Under the pieces are notes generated by a model. That model was not told the origin of the DNA. It did not search any database and was given only the letters and a program-made list of their open reading frames with translations. Below, one piece after another: positions 1 through 8,587 of a DNA stretch of 64,000 nt; position 1 is the stretch's first letter, and the number at the start of each line of letters is the position of its first letter. Position numbers and translations under genes: made by a program. Origin of the DNA: Pseudomonas trivialis (lineage in GTDB: Bacteria > Pseudomonadota > Gammaproteobacteria > Pseudomonadales > Pseudomonadaceae); assembly GCF_001439805.1 (NCBI RefSeq), contig NZ_JYLK01000007.1, positions 124,001-188,000 of the forward strand, written 5' to 3'.

Positions 1-39
1 GCCGATGCAGCGTGGAAGAAGAAGGCAATCTACGACTGA
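1..39 (+). CDS. 3' end of an unidentified gene (partial)
   Basis: Frame 1 is open from the first base and closes with TGA at 37-39, giving a C-terminus ending KKKAIYD. The composition (AWKKKAIYD) is compatible with a real lysine-rich tail, but 12 residues are too few to identify a family. The inverted repeat downstream at 94-146 could be its transcription end. I infer a gene end only from the open frame and the non-coding stretch that follows, so this could also be chance. Confidence 0.35.
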   Translation, partial: ADAAWKKKAIYD

Positions 40-93
40 TCCGCTATTGATCTCGATCCAGGGCGCCCCGTCAACCACGCGGGCCGAACACAG

Positions 94-146
94 GCTTGAA
101 TCCTTGGGTAACCTGGCAGGGCACCGGGTTACCCAAGCATTCAAGC
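94..146. repeat. 20-bp inverted repeat, 13-nt loop
   Basis: The left arm (94-113) and right arm (127-146) are complementary over 20 bp with one mismatch (C102 against C138). The arm core is CTTGGGTAACC/GGTTACCCAAG. The hairpin lies between the gene ending at 39 and the hydrolase starting at 268. There is no T-run on either side, so a classical intrinsic terminator is not indicated. It does not match the REP families found elsewhere in the window. A factor-assisted terminator, an operator or an uncharacterised repeat are all possible. Confidence 0.6.
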
Positions 147-267
147 AGAGGCACCCCACGAATTATCCCCCGTAAAAGCCCGCGCAGTGCCATCACTTTG
201 CACCTATCCCCCCGCTCCCGACTAGCGTAAAAAAGTCCTCCTAACTCCTGCCAGCCAGAGGCCCCAC

Positions 268-1080
268 ATGCCTGTCGCCATAATTGATGGACAACCCCTC
301 CACTACCTCGACCAGGGCGCCGGCCCCGTCGTTCTGCTGGGCTCCAGCTACCTCTGGGACCACACCATGTGGGCACCACAGATCGAAGCCCTGTCGCAGC
401 AATATCGCGTCATCGTCCCCGAGCTATGGGGCCACGGCGAATCGGGCACGCTGCCGCCGCAAACCCAGTCCCTCGACGACCTGGCACGCCAGACCCTGGC
501 CCTGCTGGACCAGCTGGAAATCCCCCAGGTCAACCTCGTCGGCCTGTCCGTCGGCGGCATGTGGGGCGCGCGCCTGGCATTGCGCGCCCCGGAGCGCATC
601 AACAGCGTGGTGCTGATGGACACCTACCTCGGTGCCGAACCGGAAGCCACCCGCCAGTACTATTTCTCATTGTTCAAGATGATCGAAGACGCCGGCGCCA
701 TTCCCGAGCCATTGCTGGATGTGGTCGCGCCGATCTTCTTTCGTGCCGATATCGACCGCGAATCCGCGCTTTACCAGGGTTTTCGCAGCGCCCTTCAGGC
801 CTTCTCCAAAGAACGCCTGGTGCACAGCATCGTGCCCCTGGGCCGCCTGATCTTCAGCCGTGAAGACATCCTGCAGCAGCTGCCGCGCCTGGATGCCGAT
901 ACCACCCTGGTGATGTGCGGCGAGCAGGACAAACCGCGCCCACCGGCCGAGTCCGCCGAAATGGCCGAGCTGATCGGCTGCGCCCTGACGCTGATTCCCG
1001 ATGCGGGGCATATTTCCAGTCGGGAGAACCCGGATTTCGTCAATGAAGCGCTGCTGACGTTCCTCGCCAACCACGCCTGA
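268..1080 (+). CDS. alpha/beta-fold hydrolase
   Basis: This is a 270-residue single-domain alpha/beta hydrolase, the usual length for the epoxide-hydrolase/esterase-like Abhydrolase_1 family, and probably cytoplasmic because no signal peptide is visible. The nucleophile elbow is GLSVGG with Ser94. The oxyanion region is the LGSSYLWDHTMW stretch near residue 25. The likely acid is the Asp in CGEQDKP (about 221), and the catalytic His is in DAGHIS near residue 247. The ATG at 268 follows a purine-rich AGAGG. It stands alone and converges with the chemoreceptor gene. The substrate cannot be deduced; 3-oxoadipate enol-lactonase-like proteins share this layout, but no aromatic-degradation genes are nearby. 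Confidence 0.88.
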   Translation: MPVAIIDGQPLHYLDQGAGPVVLLGSSYLWDHTMWAPQIEALSQQYRVIVPELWGHGESGTLPPQTQSLDDLARQTLALLDQLEIPQVNLVGLSVGGMWGARLALRAPERINSVVLMDTYLGAEPEATRQYYFSLFKMIEDAGAIPEPLLDVVAPIFFRADIDRESALYQGFRSALQAFSKERLVHSIVPLGRLIFSREDILQQLPRLDADTTLVMCGEQDKPRPPAESAEMAELIGCALTLIPDAGHISSRENPDFVNEALLTFLANHA

Positions 1081-1091
1081 CGGCCCTCCCC

Positions 1092-1122
1092 CTGTGATCG
1101 CCGTGCTGCGCGGCGATCACAG
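1092..1122. terminator. hairpin between convergent genes
   Basis: A perfect 11-bp inverted repeat, CTGTGATCGCC/GGCGATCACAG, with a 9-nt loop lies between the hydrolase stop at 1080 and the chemoreceptor, overlapping the chemoreceptor stop codon. The position suits a bidirectional transcription end. There is no T-run, so intrinsic termination would be weak. Confidence 0.45.
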
Positions 1123-3084
1123 GCGAAAATGCCCCACCATGCCCTTGAGTTCGGCCCCCAACTGCGCCAGCTGGATGCTCGACGCAGCGTTGCCCTGCAT
1201 GCTCAATGCCGACTGATCGGCACTCGCCCGGATGCTGGTGACGCTGCGGTTGATCTCTTCGGCCACCGAGCTTTGCTCCTCGGCGGCAGCGGCAATCTGC
1301 TGGTTCATCTGCTGGATCAAGGACACGGCCGTCGCGATGCTGCCCAGAGCACTTTCGGTTTCCAGCGCGTCACTCACCGCCAGCTTCACCAGTTCGCCAC
1401 TCTGCTGGATCTGCTGCACCGACGACTGCGCCGCATTGCGCAAGGTACTCACCAGCCGCTCGATTTCTTCCGTCGATTGCTGGGTGCGTTTAGCCAACGC
1501 CCGCACCTCGTCGGCCACCACCGCAAAACCTCGCCCCTGCTCACCGGCGCGGGCGGCTTCGATGGCCGCGTTCAAGGCCAGCAGATTGGTCTGCTCGGCC
1601 ACGCTCTTGATCACGCTCAGCACCGTGCCAATGTGCTGGATCTCGGCACTGAGACTATCGATACTCGCGCTGGCACTGGTACTGGAGGTGGCGAGCAATT
1701 CGATGCGCTGCAGGCTCTGGCGCACCACCTGCTGGCCACTGTCGACCTTCTCGTCCGCGGTCTGCGCAGCGTGCGCGGCCTCCTCGGCATTGCGCGCCAC
1801 GTCATGTACGGTGGCGGTCATCTGGTTCATCGCCGTGGCGACCTGCTCGGTCTCTTCCTTCTGGCTGCTGACTTCGATGTTGGTCTGCTCGGTAACGCGG
1901 GACAACGACTGCGCCGAACTGGCCAGTTGCTCGATGCCGGCCTGCAGCCCGCTGACCATCTGGCTCAGGCCATTACCCATCTGCTGCATCGCCTGCATCA
2001 ACTGGCCGATTTCATCGCGGCGGCTGACGTCCATACGCCCGGTCAGGTCGCCGGCCGCAATCTGCCGGGCCACCGCGATCACGCTGCGCAGCGGCGCGAC
2101 GATCAAACGGGTAATCAGCCACGCCGCCATCAGCCCCACCAGCAATGCCAACGCGGACGAGCCGATGATCAGCAGTGTGCTTTTGAGCAACTGCGCCTGC
2201 ATCGACTGATCTTCGGCGTCATATGCCTGGTTGACCCGGCTGACCACCTGATCGGCGCGCTCATGCAATTGTTTGTAGACCCCTTTTTCCTGGGCCAGCA
2301 GGTCGGTGTATTCACCGAGTTTTTCACTGAACGCGGCGATATGCCCGGAGACTTCATTGAGTACGGTCTGATAGCCGGCGTCCTTGACCGACGTTTTCAG
2401 TTGCTCGACCTGCGCCAGCGCCTGCTCGGCCTGTTCGATCCTGCCCTGCTCGGCGTCCTCGGCATCCGCGCGGCGGCTCTGGTCCAAACGCAGCCGGGCT
2501 TCGTTCATCGCCTGCAGCATCAAGCGCGATACCTGGCTGATCTGCCCCGCCTGCTCGATCAGCTCGACGCCTTCCCGGCCCTGGCTTTCCTTGAGGCCTT
2601 CGGCGCCGTCGTCCGCGAGGCCCGACTGCAACACATCAAGGTTATTGGCCACGCTGGACACCGACCAACTGGCCATTTCCAGCGCCAGGTCCTTGGTCTG
2701 GGTCAGTTCGACAAACTCGTCGAACGCCTTGCGATAGGCGCCGAGGGCTTGCTCGACATCGGTCATCACCGGCCCATTGGCCGCCGACTGCGCCTTGAGA
2801 CTGGCCGCCAGCGCGGCCAGTGCATCGACACTTTCATGGAGGGCATCCACCGCCTTGGGGTCGGCGTGCAGCGCGTAGTCCTGCTCGATCAGACGCACCT
2901 TGAGCAAGCCGTCGTTGAGCGCCGACATACGCTTGAGCCCATCGAAACGCTGGCCCACGGTGTGCAGGGACCCAACACCAATCGCAGCCACCAGCGCCGT
3001 CAGCAGCAGTACCAGCGCAAAACCCAAGCCCAGCTTCTTCGCCATACCGAGGTTGGCGAAACGTCGTTGCACGCTCGAAATCAT
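1117..3084 (-). CDS. methyl-accepting chemotaxis protein with HBM-type sensor domain
   Basis: This is an inner-membrane chemoreceptor of about 655 residues. In order it has a short cytoplasmic N-terminus, TM1 (about 17-38), a periplasmic helical region of about 270 residues, TM2 (about 305-330), a HAMP domain, and a cytoplasmic signalling domain carrying the conserved hairpin tip [20 protein letters not shown]. The long all-helical sensor fits the helical bimodular (HBM) family, whose studied members such as P. putida McpS bind TCA intermediates; the ligand here is not predictable. I start at the ATG at 3084 because GGAGGGG lies 8 nt upstream; an in-frame GTG 33 nt further out would add residues before the methionine. 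It is monocistronic, converging with the upstream hydrolase. Confidence 0.93.
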   Translation of the reverse strand: MISSVQRRFANLGMAKKLGLGFALVLLLTALVAAIGVGSLHTVGQRFDGLKRMSALNDGLLKVRLIEQDYALHADPKAVDALHESVDALAALAASLKAQSAANGPVMTDVEQALGAYRKAFDEFVELTQTKDLALEMASWSVSSVANNLDVLQSGLADDGAEGLKESQGREGVELIEQAGQISQVSRLMLQAMNEARLRLDQSRRADAEDAEQGRIEQAEQALAQVEQLKTSVKDAGYQTVLNEVSGHIAAFSEKLGEYTDLLAQEKGVYKQLHERADQVVSRVNQAYDAEDQSMQAQLLKSTLLIIGSSALALLVGLMAAWLITRLIVAPLRSVIAVARQIAAGDLTGRMDVSRRDEIGQLMQAMQQMGNGLSQMVSGLQAGIEQLASSAQSLSRVTEQTNIEVSSQKEETEQVATAMNQMTATVHDVARNAEEAAHAAQTADEKVDSGQQVVRQSLQRIELLATSSTSASASIDSLSAEIQHIGTVLSVIKSVAEQTNLLALNAAIEAARAGEQGRGFAVVADEVRALAKRTQQSTEEIERLVSTLRNAAQSSVQQIQQSGELVKLAVSDALETESALGSIATAVSLIQQMNQQIAAAAEEQSSVAEEINRSVTSIRASADQSALSMQGNAASSIQLAQLGAELKGMVGHFRL

Positions 3085-3197
3085 TGCACTTGCCCCTCCA
3101 GCAATGGCGGATGCCACACGCCCGGTTAATCAGCAGCGAGATTGGCAACCACAGGGCCCCGAACACAAGTCGTTGACGCCACAATAATGGCAAAAAG

Positions 3198-4610
3198 CTA
3201 CGTACTGGTCGTTTTCAGAATGGTCGAGGTCGATCTGGCCGGCCCCATTGCGCGAAATAATGCCAGCGCCCGCTCATCCCCAGCATAGGCCACATTGATG
3301 CGCAGCCAATCGCTGGGTTCACCCGCCGGGTTGAACAGCGCGCCTGGCGTCAACAACACACCCAATCGCCGAGCACAGGCCTGCATACGCGATGGGTCCC
3401 CCAGCCGTGGTCGCGCCCACAGGAACATGCCGCCAGCGGGCACGGTAAACACCTGCCATTCTTCGTCTTCCAGCACCTGCAGGGTGGCGACCATCTGCGC
3501 GTTCAGGCGCTTGCGCAGGCGTTGCGCCCACTTGCGGTAAGTGCCGTTGGCCAGCAGCGTCGCCACGACGGCTTCGGCAAAACGCGAGGTGCCGATGCCC
3601 GTCAGCGTCTTGAGGTGGGTCAATTGCGCAATGAGCGAGGCGCCCGCGCTCAGATAGCCCACCCGCAAGGCGCTGCTCAGGGTCTTGGAAAAGCTCGATA
3701 CATAGATGACGCGATCAGCATGGGCCATCGCCGCCAGGCGTGTGCAACTGGCATGTTGCAGGTCGCCGTAGACGTCCTCCTCGATGATCAGGAAGTCGTT
3801 ACAGCATGCAAGCGCCAGCAAGCGTTCGGCCACGTCGCGGCTCAGGCTGGAGCCGGTGGGGTTGTGATAGAGGCTGCTGGTGAACAGGCACTTGGGCCGA
3901 TGACGTTGCAGCAGCGCTTCGAGCGCCGGAATATCCGGACCGCAACCGGTGCGGGGCACCTCCAGCCGTCTGACGCCGTGAAACGCCAATTGACGGTAAA
4001 GGTTGCCATAGCCCGGCGTCTCGACCACCACCGTATCCCCGGCCTTGAGCAGCGTGCGGATGAGCAGGTCCTGGGCATGGCTGGCACCGTGGGTGGTGAG
4101 AATGCACTCCAGGTTGCTGCTCACCTGAATCTGGTTCAGACGCTTGAGCAATTGCTCGCGCAACGCCGGCAACCCCAGGGGCGTGCTGTAGTTGAACAGG
4201 CCGGCGGTGTCGGTACGGCTGACTTCGCGGATCGCGTAACTGAGGTCATCGCTTTCACGCCAGTCGTCCGGCAACCAGCCGCAGCCCAGTTTCAGCTCAC
4301 CCAGGGGGCTGTCGGTGAAGGCGCCCCACTCGCGTTCCGCCCCCTCGTGCCAGGGCGGTTCGTAAAACACTGGCGGCGGCGCCACCACAAACCCGGAGCC
4401 TTTGCTGGAAGCCAGCAGCCCCTGAGCTACCAGCCGCTCCAGAGCCTCGACCACGTTTGACTGGCTAAGCAGGTTGTCGAGGGCCAATTGCCGGATGGAG
4501 GGCAGGCGCGTGCCGGGGCTCACTCCATTACTGCGGATCCACTCGGCCACCGCGCTGACGATTTGCTGCACCACCGGTACAAGGGCTTGTCGATCAATCC
4601 CTAAATCCAT
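3198..4610 (-). CDS. MocR-type regulator (GntR HTH fused to PLP aminotransferase fold)
   Basis: This 470-residue protein has a GntR winged helix-turn-helix at about 12-75 (LPSIRQLALDNLLSQSNVVEA) followed by a fold-type I aminotransferase domain. The PLP-binding lysine motif SSFSKTL is visible in the middle of the domain, and HNPTGSS and the C-terminal arginine region LRINVAY are also present. MocR proteins use pyridoxal phosphate as an effector cofactor and usually regulate a divergent neighbour. Here the next gene upstream (SDR) lies on the same strand 200 bp away, so no classic divergent partner is present. The ATG at 4610 has only a weak ribosome site. The regulated pathway is unknown; candidates are the neighbouring SDR or the gene itself. 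Confidence 0.9.
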   Translation of the reverse strand: MDLGIDRQALVPVVQQIVSAVAEWIRSNGVSPGTRLPSIRQLALDNLLSQSNVVEALERLVAQGLLASSKGSGFVVAPPPVFYEPPWHEGAEREWGAFTDSPLGELKLGCGWLPDDWRESDDLSYAIREVSRTDTAGLFNYSTPLGLPALREQLLKRLNQIQVSSNLECILTTHGASHAQDLLIRTLLKAGDTVVVETPGYGNLYRQLAFHGVRRLEVPRTGCGPDIPALEALLQRHRPKCLFTSSLYHNPTGSSLSRDVAERLLALACCNDFLIIEEDVYGDLQHASCTRLAAMAHADRVIYVSSFSKTLSSALRVGYLSAGASLIAQLTHLKTLTGIGTSRFAEAVVATLLANGTYRKWAQRLRKRLNAQMVATLQVLEDEEWQVFTVPAGGMFLWARPRLGDPSRMQACARRLGVLLTPGALFNPAGEPSDWLRINVAYAGDERALALFRAMGPARSTSTILKTTST

Positions 4611-4630
4611 GAGCCACTCACTTGAACTGT

Positions 4631-4654
4631 CAGTTAATCAACCGGAGCAGTTAA
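4631..4654. promoter_or_regulatory. direct repeats upstream of the MocR gene
   Basis: Two direct copies of CAGTTAA (4631-4637 and 4648-4654), 17 nt apart start to start, lie 20-45 nt upstream of the MocR start. MocR dimers such as GabR and PdxR are known to bind direct repeats, so these are candidate autoregulatory sites. The surrounding 4611-4811 stretch holds no gene and is AT-rich at 4675-4722, as expected for the MocR promoter. Confidence 0.3.
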
Positions 4655-4811
4655 GCACAGAAGCCCCTTCAAGCCTTTTTTGAATTCTTATTAAAGTATT
4701 GATTTTATTGAATTATTTACCTGATGACACACATTCGACAAAGCGTTCGTCCGTTCTGGAAACGCCCCACAACCACCCCCGGCGTTTTCGAATGGCGTGT
4801 GGCATCGCGTC

Positions 4812-5573
4812 CTAGATCGCCGTCGCGCCACCGTCCACCGCCAAGGCTTGGCCCGTGGTAAAGGCCGCGCCATCACTGCACAGGTACAACACGGCGCTGG
4901 CAATTTCCTCCACCTTGCCGATGCGCCCCACCGGATGCATGGCTGCGGCAAACTCGGCTTTGCGTGGGTCGGCTTCCCACGCGCGGCGAAACATGTCGGT
5001 GTCGATCACCGCTGGGCACACCGCGTTGACGCGGATTTTCTTTTTCGCGTACTCAATCGCCGCCGACTTCGTCAGGCCGATCACGGCGTGCTTGGAGGCC
5101 GCATAAATGCTCATCTTCGGCGCCGCGCCCAGCCCGGCCACCGACGCGGTATTAACGATTGCCCCGCCGCCCTGGGCCAGCAGCAGCGGCAACTGGTGCT
5201 TCATGCACAGCCACACGCCCTTGACGTTGACCCCCATGATCGCGTCGAACTCATCCAGGCTACCGTCGGCCAGCTTGCCCTTCTCGATTTCGATCCCGGC
5301 ATTATTAAAGGCGTAATCCAGCCGGCCGTAGGCGGCGATGGTGTGCGCCATCAATTGCTGCACCTCTTCTTCGAGGGTGACGTTGCAGCGCACAAACACG
5401 GCTTCACCACCGGCCTGACGAATCAGCGTAACCGTCCCCTCGCCGCCCGCCACATCCAGATCAGCCACCACCACCTGCAAGCCTTCAGCGGCAAACGCCA
5501 GCGCAGTGGCGCGGCCGATACCGGCGGCGGCGCCGGTCACCAGGGCAACCTGGCCGGAAAATGTCATGCTCAT
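4812..5573 (-). CDS. SDR family NAD(P)-dependent oxidoreductase
   Basis: This is a classical short-chain dehydrogenase of 253 residues. The cofactor motif TGAAAGIG is at about 13-20, followed by NNAG, then the catalytic Ser in NTASVAG and the YAASK Tyr-Lys pair, and the C-terminal region ends DGGATAI. An aspartate at the end of the second strand (VVADLD) suggests NAD rather than NADP. I start at 5573 (MSMTFSG), where the family alignment begins; the longer open frame upstream has no recognisable sequence. It is divergent from the MDR gene at 5802, so the two may share regulation. The substrate is unknown; it resembles proteins annotated as glucose 1-dehydrogenase-like or cyclopentanol dehydrogenase-like. 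Confidence 0.9.
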   Translation of the reverse strand: MSMTFSGQVALVTGAAAGIGRATALAFAAEGLQVVVADLDVAGGEGTVTLIRQAGGEAVFVRCNVTLEEEVQQLMAHTIAAYGRLDYAFNNAGIEIEKGKLADGSLDEFDAIMGVNVKGVWLCMKHQLPLLLAQGGGAIVNTASVAGLGAAPKMSIYAASKHAVIGLTKSAAIEYAKKKIRVNAVCPAVIDTDMFRRAWEADPRKAEFAAAMHPVGRIGKVEEIASAVLYLCSDGAAFTTGQALAVDGGATAI

Positions 5574-5801
5574 GGCAAAGATCCTGTGGGAGAGGTAACC
5601 GTAGGCCGAGTCTAGCCAAGGGCAGGCCTGGCGCGTCAGCACTATCAAAAGCCCGGTTGTGGCTGCATGAATCGCAGTGATAACTGCACCGGCAGCACTA
5701 TCATTCTGGTCTATCGGCGAGCATTCGCATGTCTGGCAAACACTTGCATTCACGCCCTCGCAGGTCTATCACTCGGGGTTCATTTCTCAAGAGTCCCTGC
5801 C

Positions 5802-6809
5802 ATGACTGACCAGACCAACCGCCAGTTCCTGCTTGCCAAACGCCCGGTCGGCGCGGCCACGCGTGACACCTTCACCTATCAGGAAGTCCCGGTGGGCAAG
5901 CCTGGCGACGGGCAGGTACTGGTGCACAACGAATACCTGTCCCTGGACCCGGCGATGCGTGGCTGGATGAATGAGGGCAAGTCCTACATTCCGCCGGTCG
6001 GCATTGGTGAAGTGATGCGCGCGCTGGGCGTGGGCAAGGTGATTGCCTCGAACAATCCGACATTTGCCGTCGGCGATTACGTGAATGGCGCGCTGGGTGT
6101 GCAGGACTACTTCGTTGGCGAGCCGCGTGGCTTCTACAAGGTCGACCCGTCCCTGGCTCCCTTGCCGCGCTACCTGTCGGCCCTGGGCATGACCGGCATG
6201 ACCGCCTACTTCGCGCTGCTGGACACCGGTGCGCCCAAGGCCGGCGAAACCGTGGTGATCTCGGGCGCCGCCGGCGCGGTGGGCAGCATTGCCGGGCAGA
6301 TCGCCAAGCTCAAGGGCTGCCGTGTGATCGGCATCGCCGGTGGCGCCGACAAGTGCAGGTTCCTGGTGGATGAACTCGGCTTCGACGCGGCCATCGACTA
6401 CAAAAGCGAAGACGTGCCTGCCGCCCTCAAGCGCGAGTGCCCCAAAGGCGTGGACGTGTACTTCGATAACGTCGGCGGCGATATTCTCGATGCCGTCCTC
6501 AGCCGCCTGGCGCTGAAAGCGCGGGTGGTGATTTGCGGCGCCATCAGCCAGTACAACAACAAGGAAGCGGTGAAAGGACCGGCCAACTACCTGTCATTGC
6601 TGGTCAATCGCGCGCGCATGGAAGGCTTCGTGGTGATGGACCATGCCGCCAACTTTGCCGCCGCCGGGCAGGAAATGGCCGGCTGGATGGCTCAGGGCAA
6701 GCTCAAGAGCAAGGAGGATATCGTCGAGGGGCTGGAGACATTCCCCGAGACCTTGATGAAGCTGTTCAATGGCGAGAACTTCGGCAAGCTGGTGCTCAAG
6801 GTCAGTTGA
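5802..6809 (+). CDS. NADP-dependent MDR oxidoreductase (PTGR/CurA-like)
   Basis: This 335-residue zinc-independent medium-chain dehydrogenase/reductase reduces alpha,beta-unsaturated carbonyls in characterised relatives (prostaglandin reductase, E. coli CurA). The N-terminal GroES-like domain has the family stretch LSLDPAMRGWMNE. The nucleotide-binding motif is SGAAGAVGS at about 155-163, followed by GGADKC for NADP recognition, and FDNVGGDILD and CGAISQYN are typical family motifs. The start at 5802 (MTDQTNRQFLLAK) fits the family N-terminus; upstream in-frame codons cover intergenic DNA. It is divergent from the SDR gene and converges with pyrF through a terminator-like REP hairpin. Confidence 0.92.
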   Translation: MTDQTNRQFLLAKRPVGAATRDTFTYQEVPVGKPGDGQVLVHNEYLSLDPAMRGWMNEGKSYIPPVGIGEVMRALGVGKVIASNNPTFAVGDYVNGALGVQDYFVGEPRGFYKVDPSLAPLPRYLSALGMTGMTAYFALLDTGAPKAGETVVISGAAGAVGSIAGQIAKLKGCRVIGIAGGADKCRFLVDELGFDAAIDYKSEDVPAALKRECPKGVDVYFDNVGGDILDAVLSRLALKARVVICGAISQYNNKEAVKGPANYLSLLVNRARMEGFVVMDHAANFAAAGQEMAGWMAQGKLKSKEDIVEGLETFPETLMKLFNGENFGKLVLKVS

Positions 6810-6838
6810 GACACTCACTCTGAGACCTGAGTACACCG

Positions 6839-6876
6839 GTGGGAGGGAGCAAGCCCCCTCCCACATTTTCTTTTGT
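6839..6876 (+). terminator. REP-like hairpin followed by T-rich run
   Basis: GTGGGAGGG (6839-6847) pairs with CCCTCCCAC (6856-6864) and is followed by ATTTTCTTTT. The hairpin is a member of the P. fluorescens REP family and is placed where it can terminate the MDR gene before it runs into pyrF, which converges from the other side. Confidence 0.6.
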
Positions 6877-6879
6877 GTA

Positions 6880-7578
6880 TCAGGCGATCTCAGCGACGAC
6901 CGCTGCCAGCGCCTTGGCCGGATCGGCGGCCTGGCTGATCGGACGGCCGATGACCAGGTAGTCCGAGCCCGCGTCCAAAGCCTGGCGCGGGGTGAGGATG
7001 CGCCGCTGGTCGTCCTGCGCGCTGCCTGCCGGACGAATCCCCGGTGTCACGAGTTGCAGCGACGGGTGCGCCGTCTTCAGCGCCTGGGCTTCCAGGGCCG
7101 AGCAGACCAAACCATCGAGCCCGGCTTTTTGCGCCAGGGCCGCCAGGCGCAGCACTTGCTCCTGAGGCTCGATATCCAGGCCGATGCCGGCCAGGTCTTC
7201 ACGCTCCATGCTGGTGAGGACGGTCACGCCGATCAACAGCGGTTTGGCGCCGCTGCGCTGTTCCAGCACTTCACGGCACGCGCTCATCATGCGCAGGCCG
7301 CCGGAGCAGTGCACATTGACCATCCACACGCCCATCTCGGCCGCCGCCTTGACCGCCATGGCGGTGGTGTTGGGAATGTCGTGGAATTTCAGGTCGAGGA
7401 ACACTTCGAAACCCTTGTCGCGCAGGGTGCCGACGATATCTGCCGCACAACTGGTGAACAGTTCCTTGCCGACCTTGACCCGGCAAAGCCTGGGGTCCAA
7501 CTGGTCGGCCAGCTGCAGTGCGGCTTCACGGGTAGGGTAATCCAGGGCGACGATGATAGGCGTCTGGCAGACGGTCAT
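6880..7578 (-). CDS. pyrF: orotidine 5'-phosphate decarboxylase
   Basis: PyrF catalyses OMP to UMP, the last step of de novo pyrimidine synthesis, in the cytoplasm as a TIM-barrel dimer. The active-site motif [10 protein letters not shown] gives catalytic Lys64 and Asp67. The N-terminal [10 protein letters not shown] and the C-terminal VTPGIRPAG and DYLVIGRPI phosphate-binding motifs are all present. From the ATG at 7578 the protein has 232 residues, matching Pseudomonas PyrF; another ATG two codons upstream (7584) lies close to GAGAG and cannot be excluded. Confidence 0.97.
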   Translation of the reverse strand: MTVCQTPIIVALDYPTREAALQLADQLDPRLCRVKVGKELFTSCAADIVGTLRDKGFEVFLDLKFHDIPNTTAMAVKAAAEMGVWMVNVHCSGGLRMMSACREVLEQRSGAKPLLIGVTVLTSMEREDLAGIGLDIEPQEQVLRLAALAQKAGLDGLVCSALEAQALKTAHPSLQLVTPGIRPAGSAQDDQRRILTPRQALDAGSDYLVIGRPISQAADPAKALAAVVAEIA

Positions 7579-7651
7579 TGGCATGGGCTCTCAGGCAAGT
7601 CGAAATCGGCGCGGATTGTAGCGCAAGCGACGCCGTTGCGGGATCCGGTGA

Positions 7652-7665
7652 TCGGTAAATACCGA
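7652..7665. promoter_or_regulatory. operator-like palindrome between pyrF and the response regulator
   Basis: TCGGTA-AA-TACCGA is a perfect 6-bp inverted repeat with a 2-nt spacer, in the intergenic region between the divergent pyrF and response-regulator genes. It could be a binding site for either gene. Six base pairs can also arise by chance. Confidence 0.25.
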
Positions 7666-7825
7666 CGGTCCGGTTTTTTGGTATTTGTGTCGGCGCCGAT
7701 ACATTCACGACATGCCCTCAACACGCCCCGGCGCTAGCCTCGCGCCCACGACCGACCGCCCAGCGCTTCCAGCCAGGGGGCTGGGCGCCTATGCTGAGCG
7801 AACCCACCAGGCAGATGACCGCACT

Positions 7826-8587
7826 ATGCAGACCCCCTCCACCGTAAACAACGGGCCCAAAGACGCGGTCATTGCCGATGACAAGCGCTGGAACACCCGC
7901 GCCCTGATTGTCGATGACGATGTGCCGATCCGCGAACTGCTGATCGATTACCTGGCGCGTTTCAATATTCTCGCCACCGGCGTCAATGACGGCACCGCGA
8001 TGCGTGTGGCCATGCAGGCCGGCACCTTCGATGTGGTGGTGCTCGACCTGATGCTGCCGGGTGAGGACGGCCTGTCGTTGTGCCGCTGGCTGCGCGCCGA
8101 GTCGGACATTCCGATCCTGATGCTGACCGCGCGCTGCGAGCCCACCGACCGCATCATCGGCCTGGAGCTGGGCGCCGACGATTACATGTCCAAGCCATTC
8201 GAGCCTCGGGAGCTGGTGGCGCGTATCCAGACCATCCTGCGCCGGGTGCGCGATGACCGCACCGAGCAGCGCGCGAATATCCGCTTCGACAACTGGCGCC
8301 TCAACAGCGTGCTGCGCCAGCTGGTGGCCGACGATGGCCTGGTGGTGCCGCTGTCCAACGCCGAGTTCCGCCTGCTGTGGGTGTTCATCGAACGTCCGCG
8401 TCGCGTACTCAGTCGCGAGCAGTTGCTGGACGCTGCGCGCGGTCGCTCCATCGAGGCCTTCGACCGCAGCATCGACCTGCTGGTGTCACGCCTGCGCCAG
8501 AAACTGGGCGACGACCCGAAAGCGCCGCAATTGATCAAGACCGTACGCGGTGAAGGCTACCTGTTCGACGCACGGGATATCGGCTGA
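7826..8587 (+). CDS. OmpR-family response regulator
   Basis: This 253-residue DNA-binding response regulator has an N-terminal receiver domain with the acidic pair in LIVDDDVP, phospho-acceptor Asp74 in VVLDLMLPG, TAR and the conserved Lys in MSKPFEPRE. A winged-helix output domain covers the last 100 residues (RRVLSREQLLDAA, RSIDLLVSRLRQKLG). An N-terminal extension of about 24 residues precedes the receiver. The ATG at 7826 is the best in-frame methionine, though its ribosome site is weak. The stop overlaps the start of the histidine kinase gene by one base (TGATG), so the two are translationally coupled and form a cognate pair. Targets cannot be read from the sequence. Confidence 0.93.
   Translation: MQTPSTVNNGPKDAVIADDKRWNTRALIVDDDVPIRELLIDYLARFNILATGVNDGTAMRVAMQAGTFDVVVLDLMLPGEDGLSLCRWLRAESDIPILMLTARCEPTDRIIGLELGADDYMSKPFEPRELVARIQTILRRVRDDRTEQRANIRFDNWRLNSVLRQLVADDGLVVPLSNAEFRLLWVFIERPRRVLSREQLLDAARGRSIEAFDRSIDLLVSRLRQKLGDDPKAPQLIKTVRGEGYLFDARDIG

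Noticed and set aside
1129..3129. Long open frame antisense to the chemoreceptor gene
   Set aside because: It mirrors the GC-rich third-position pattern of the real gene, has no recognisable domain or ribosome site, and the opposite strand encodes a complete chemoreceptor.
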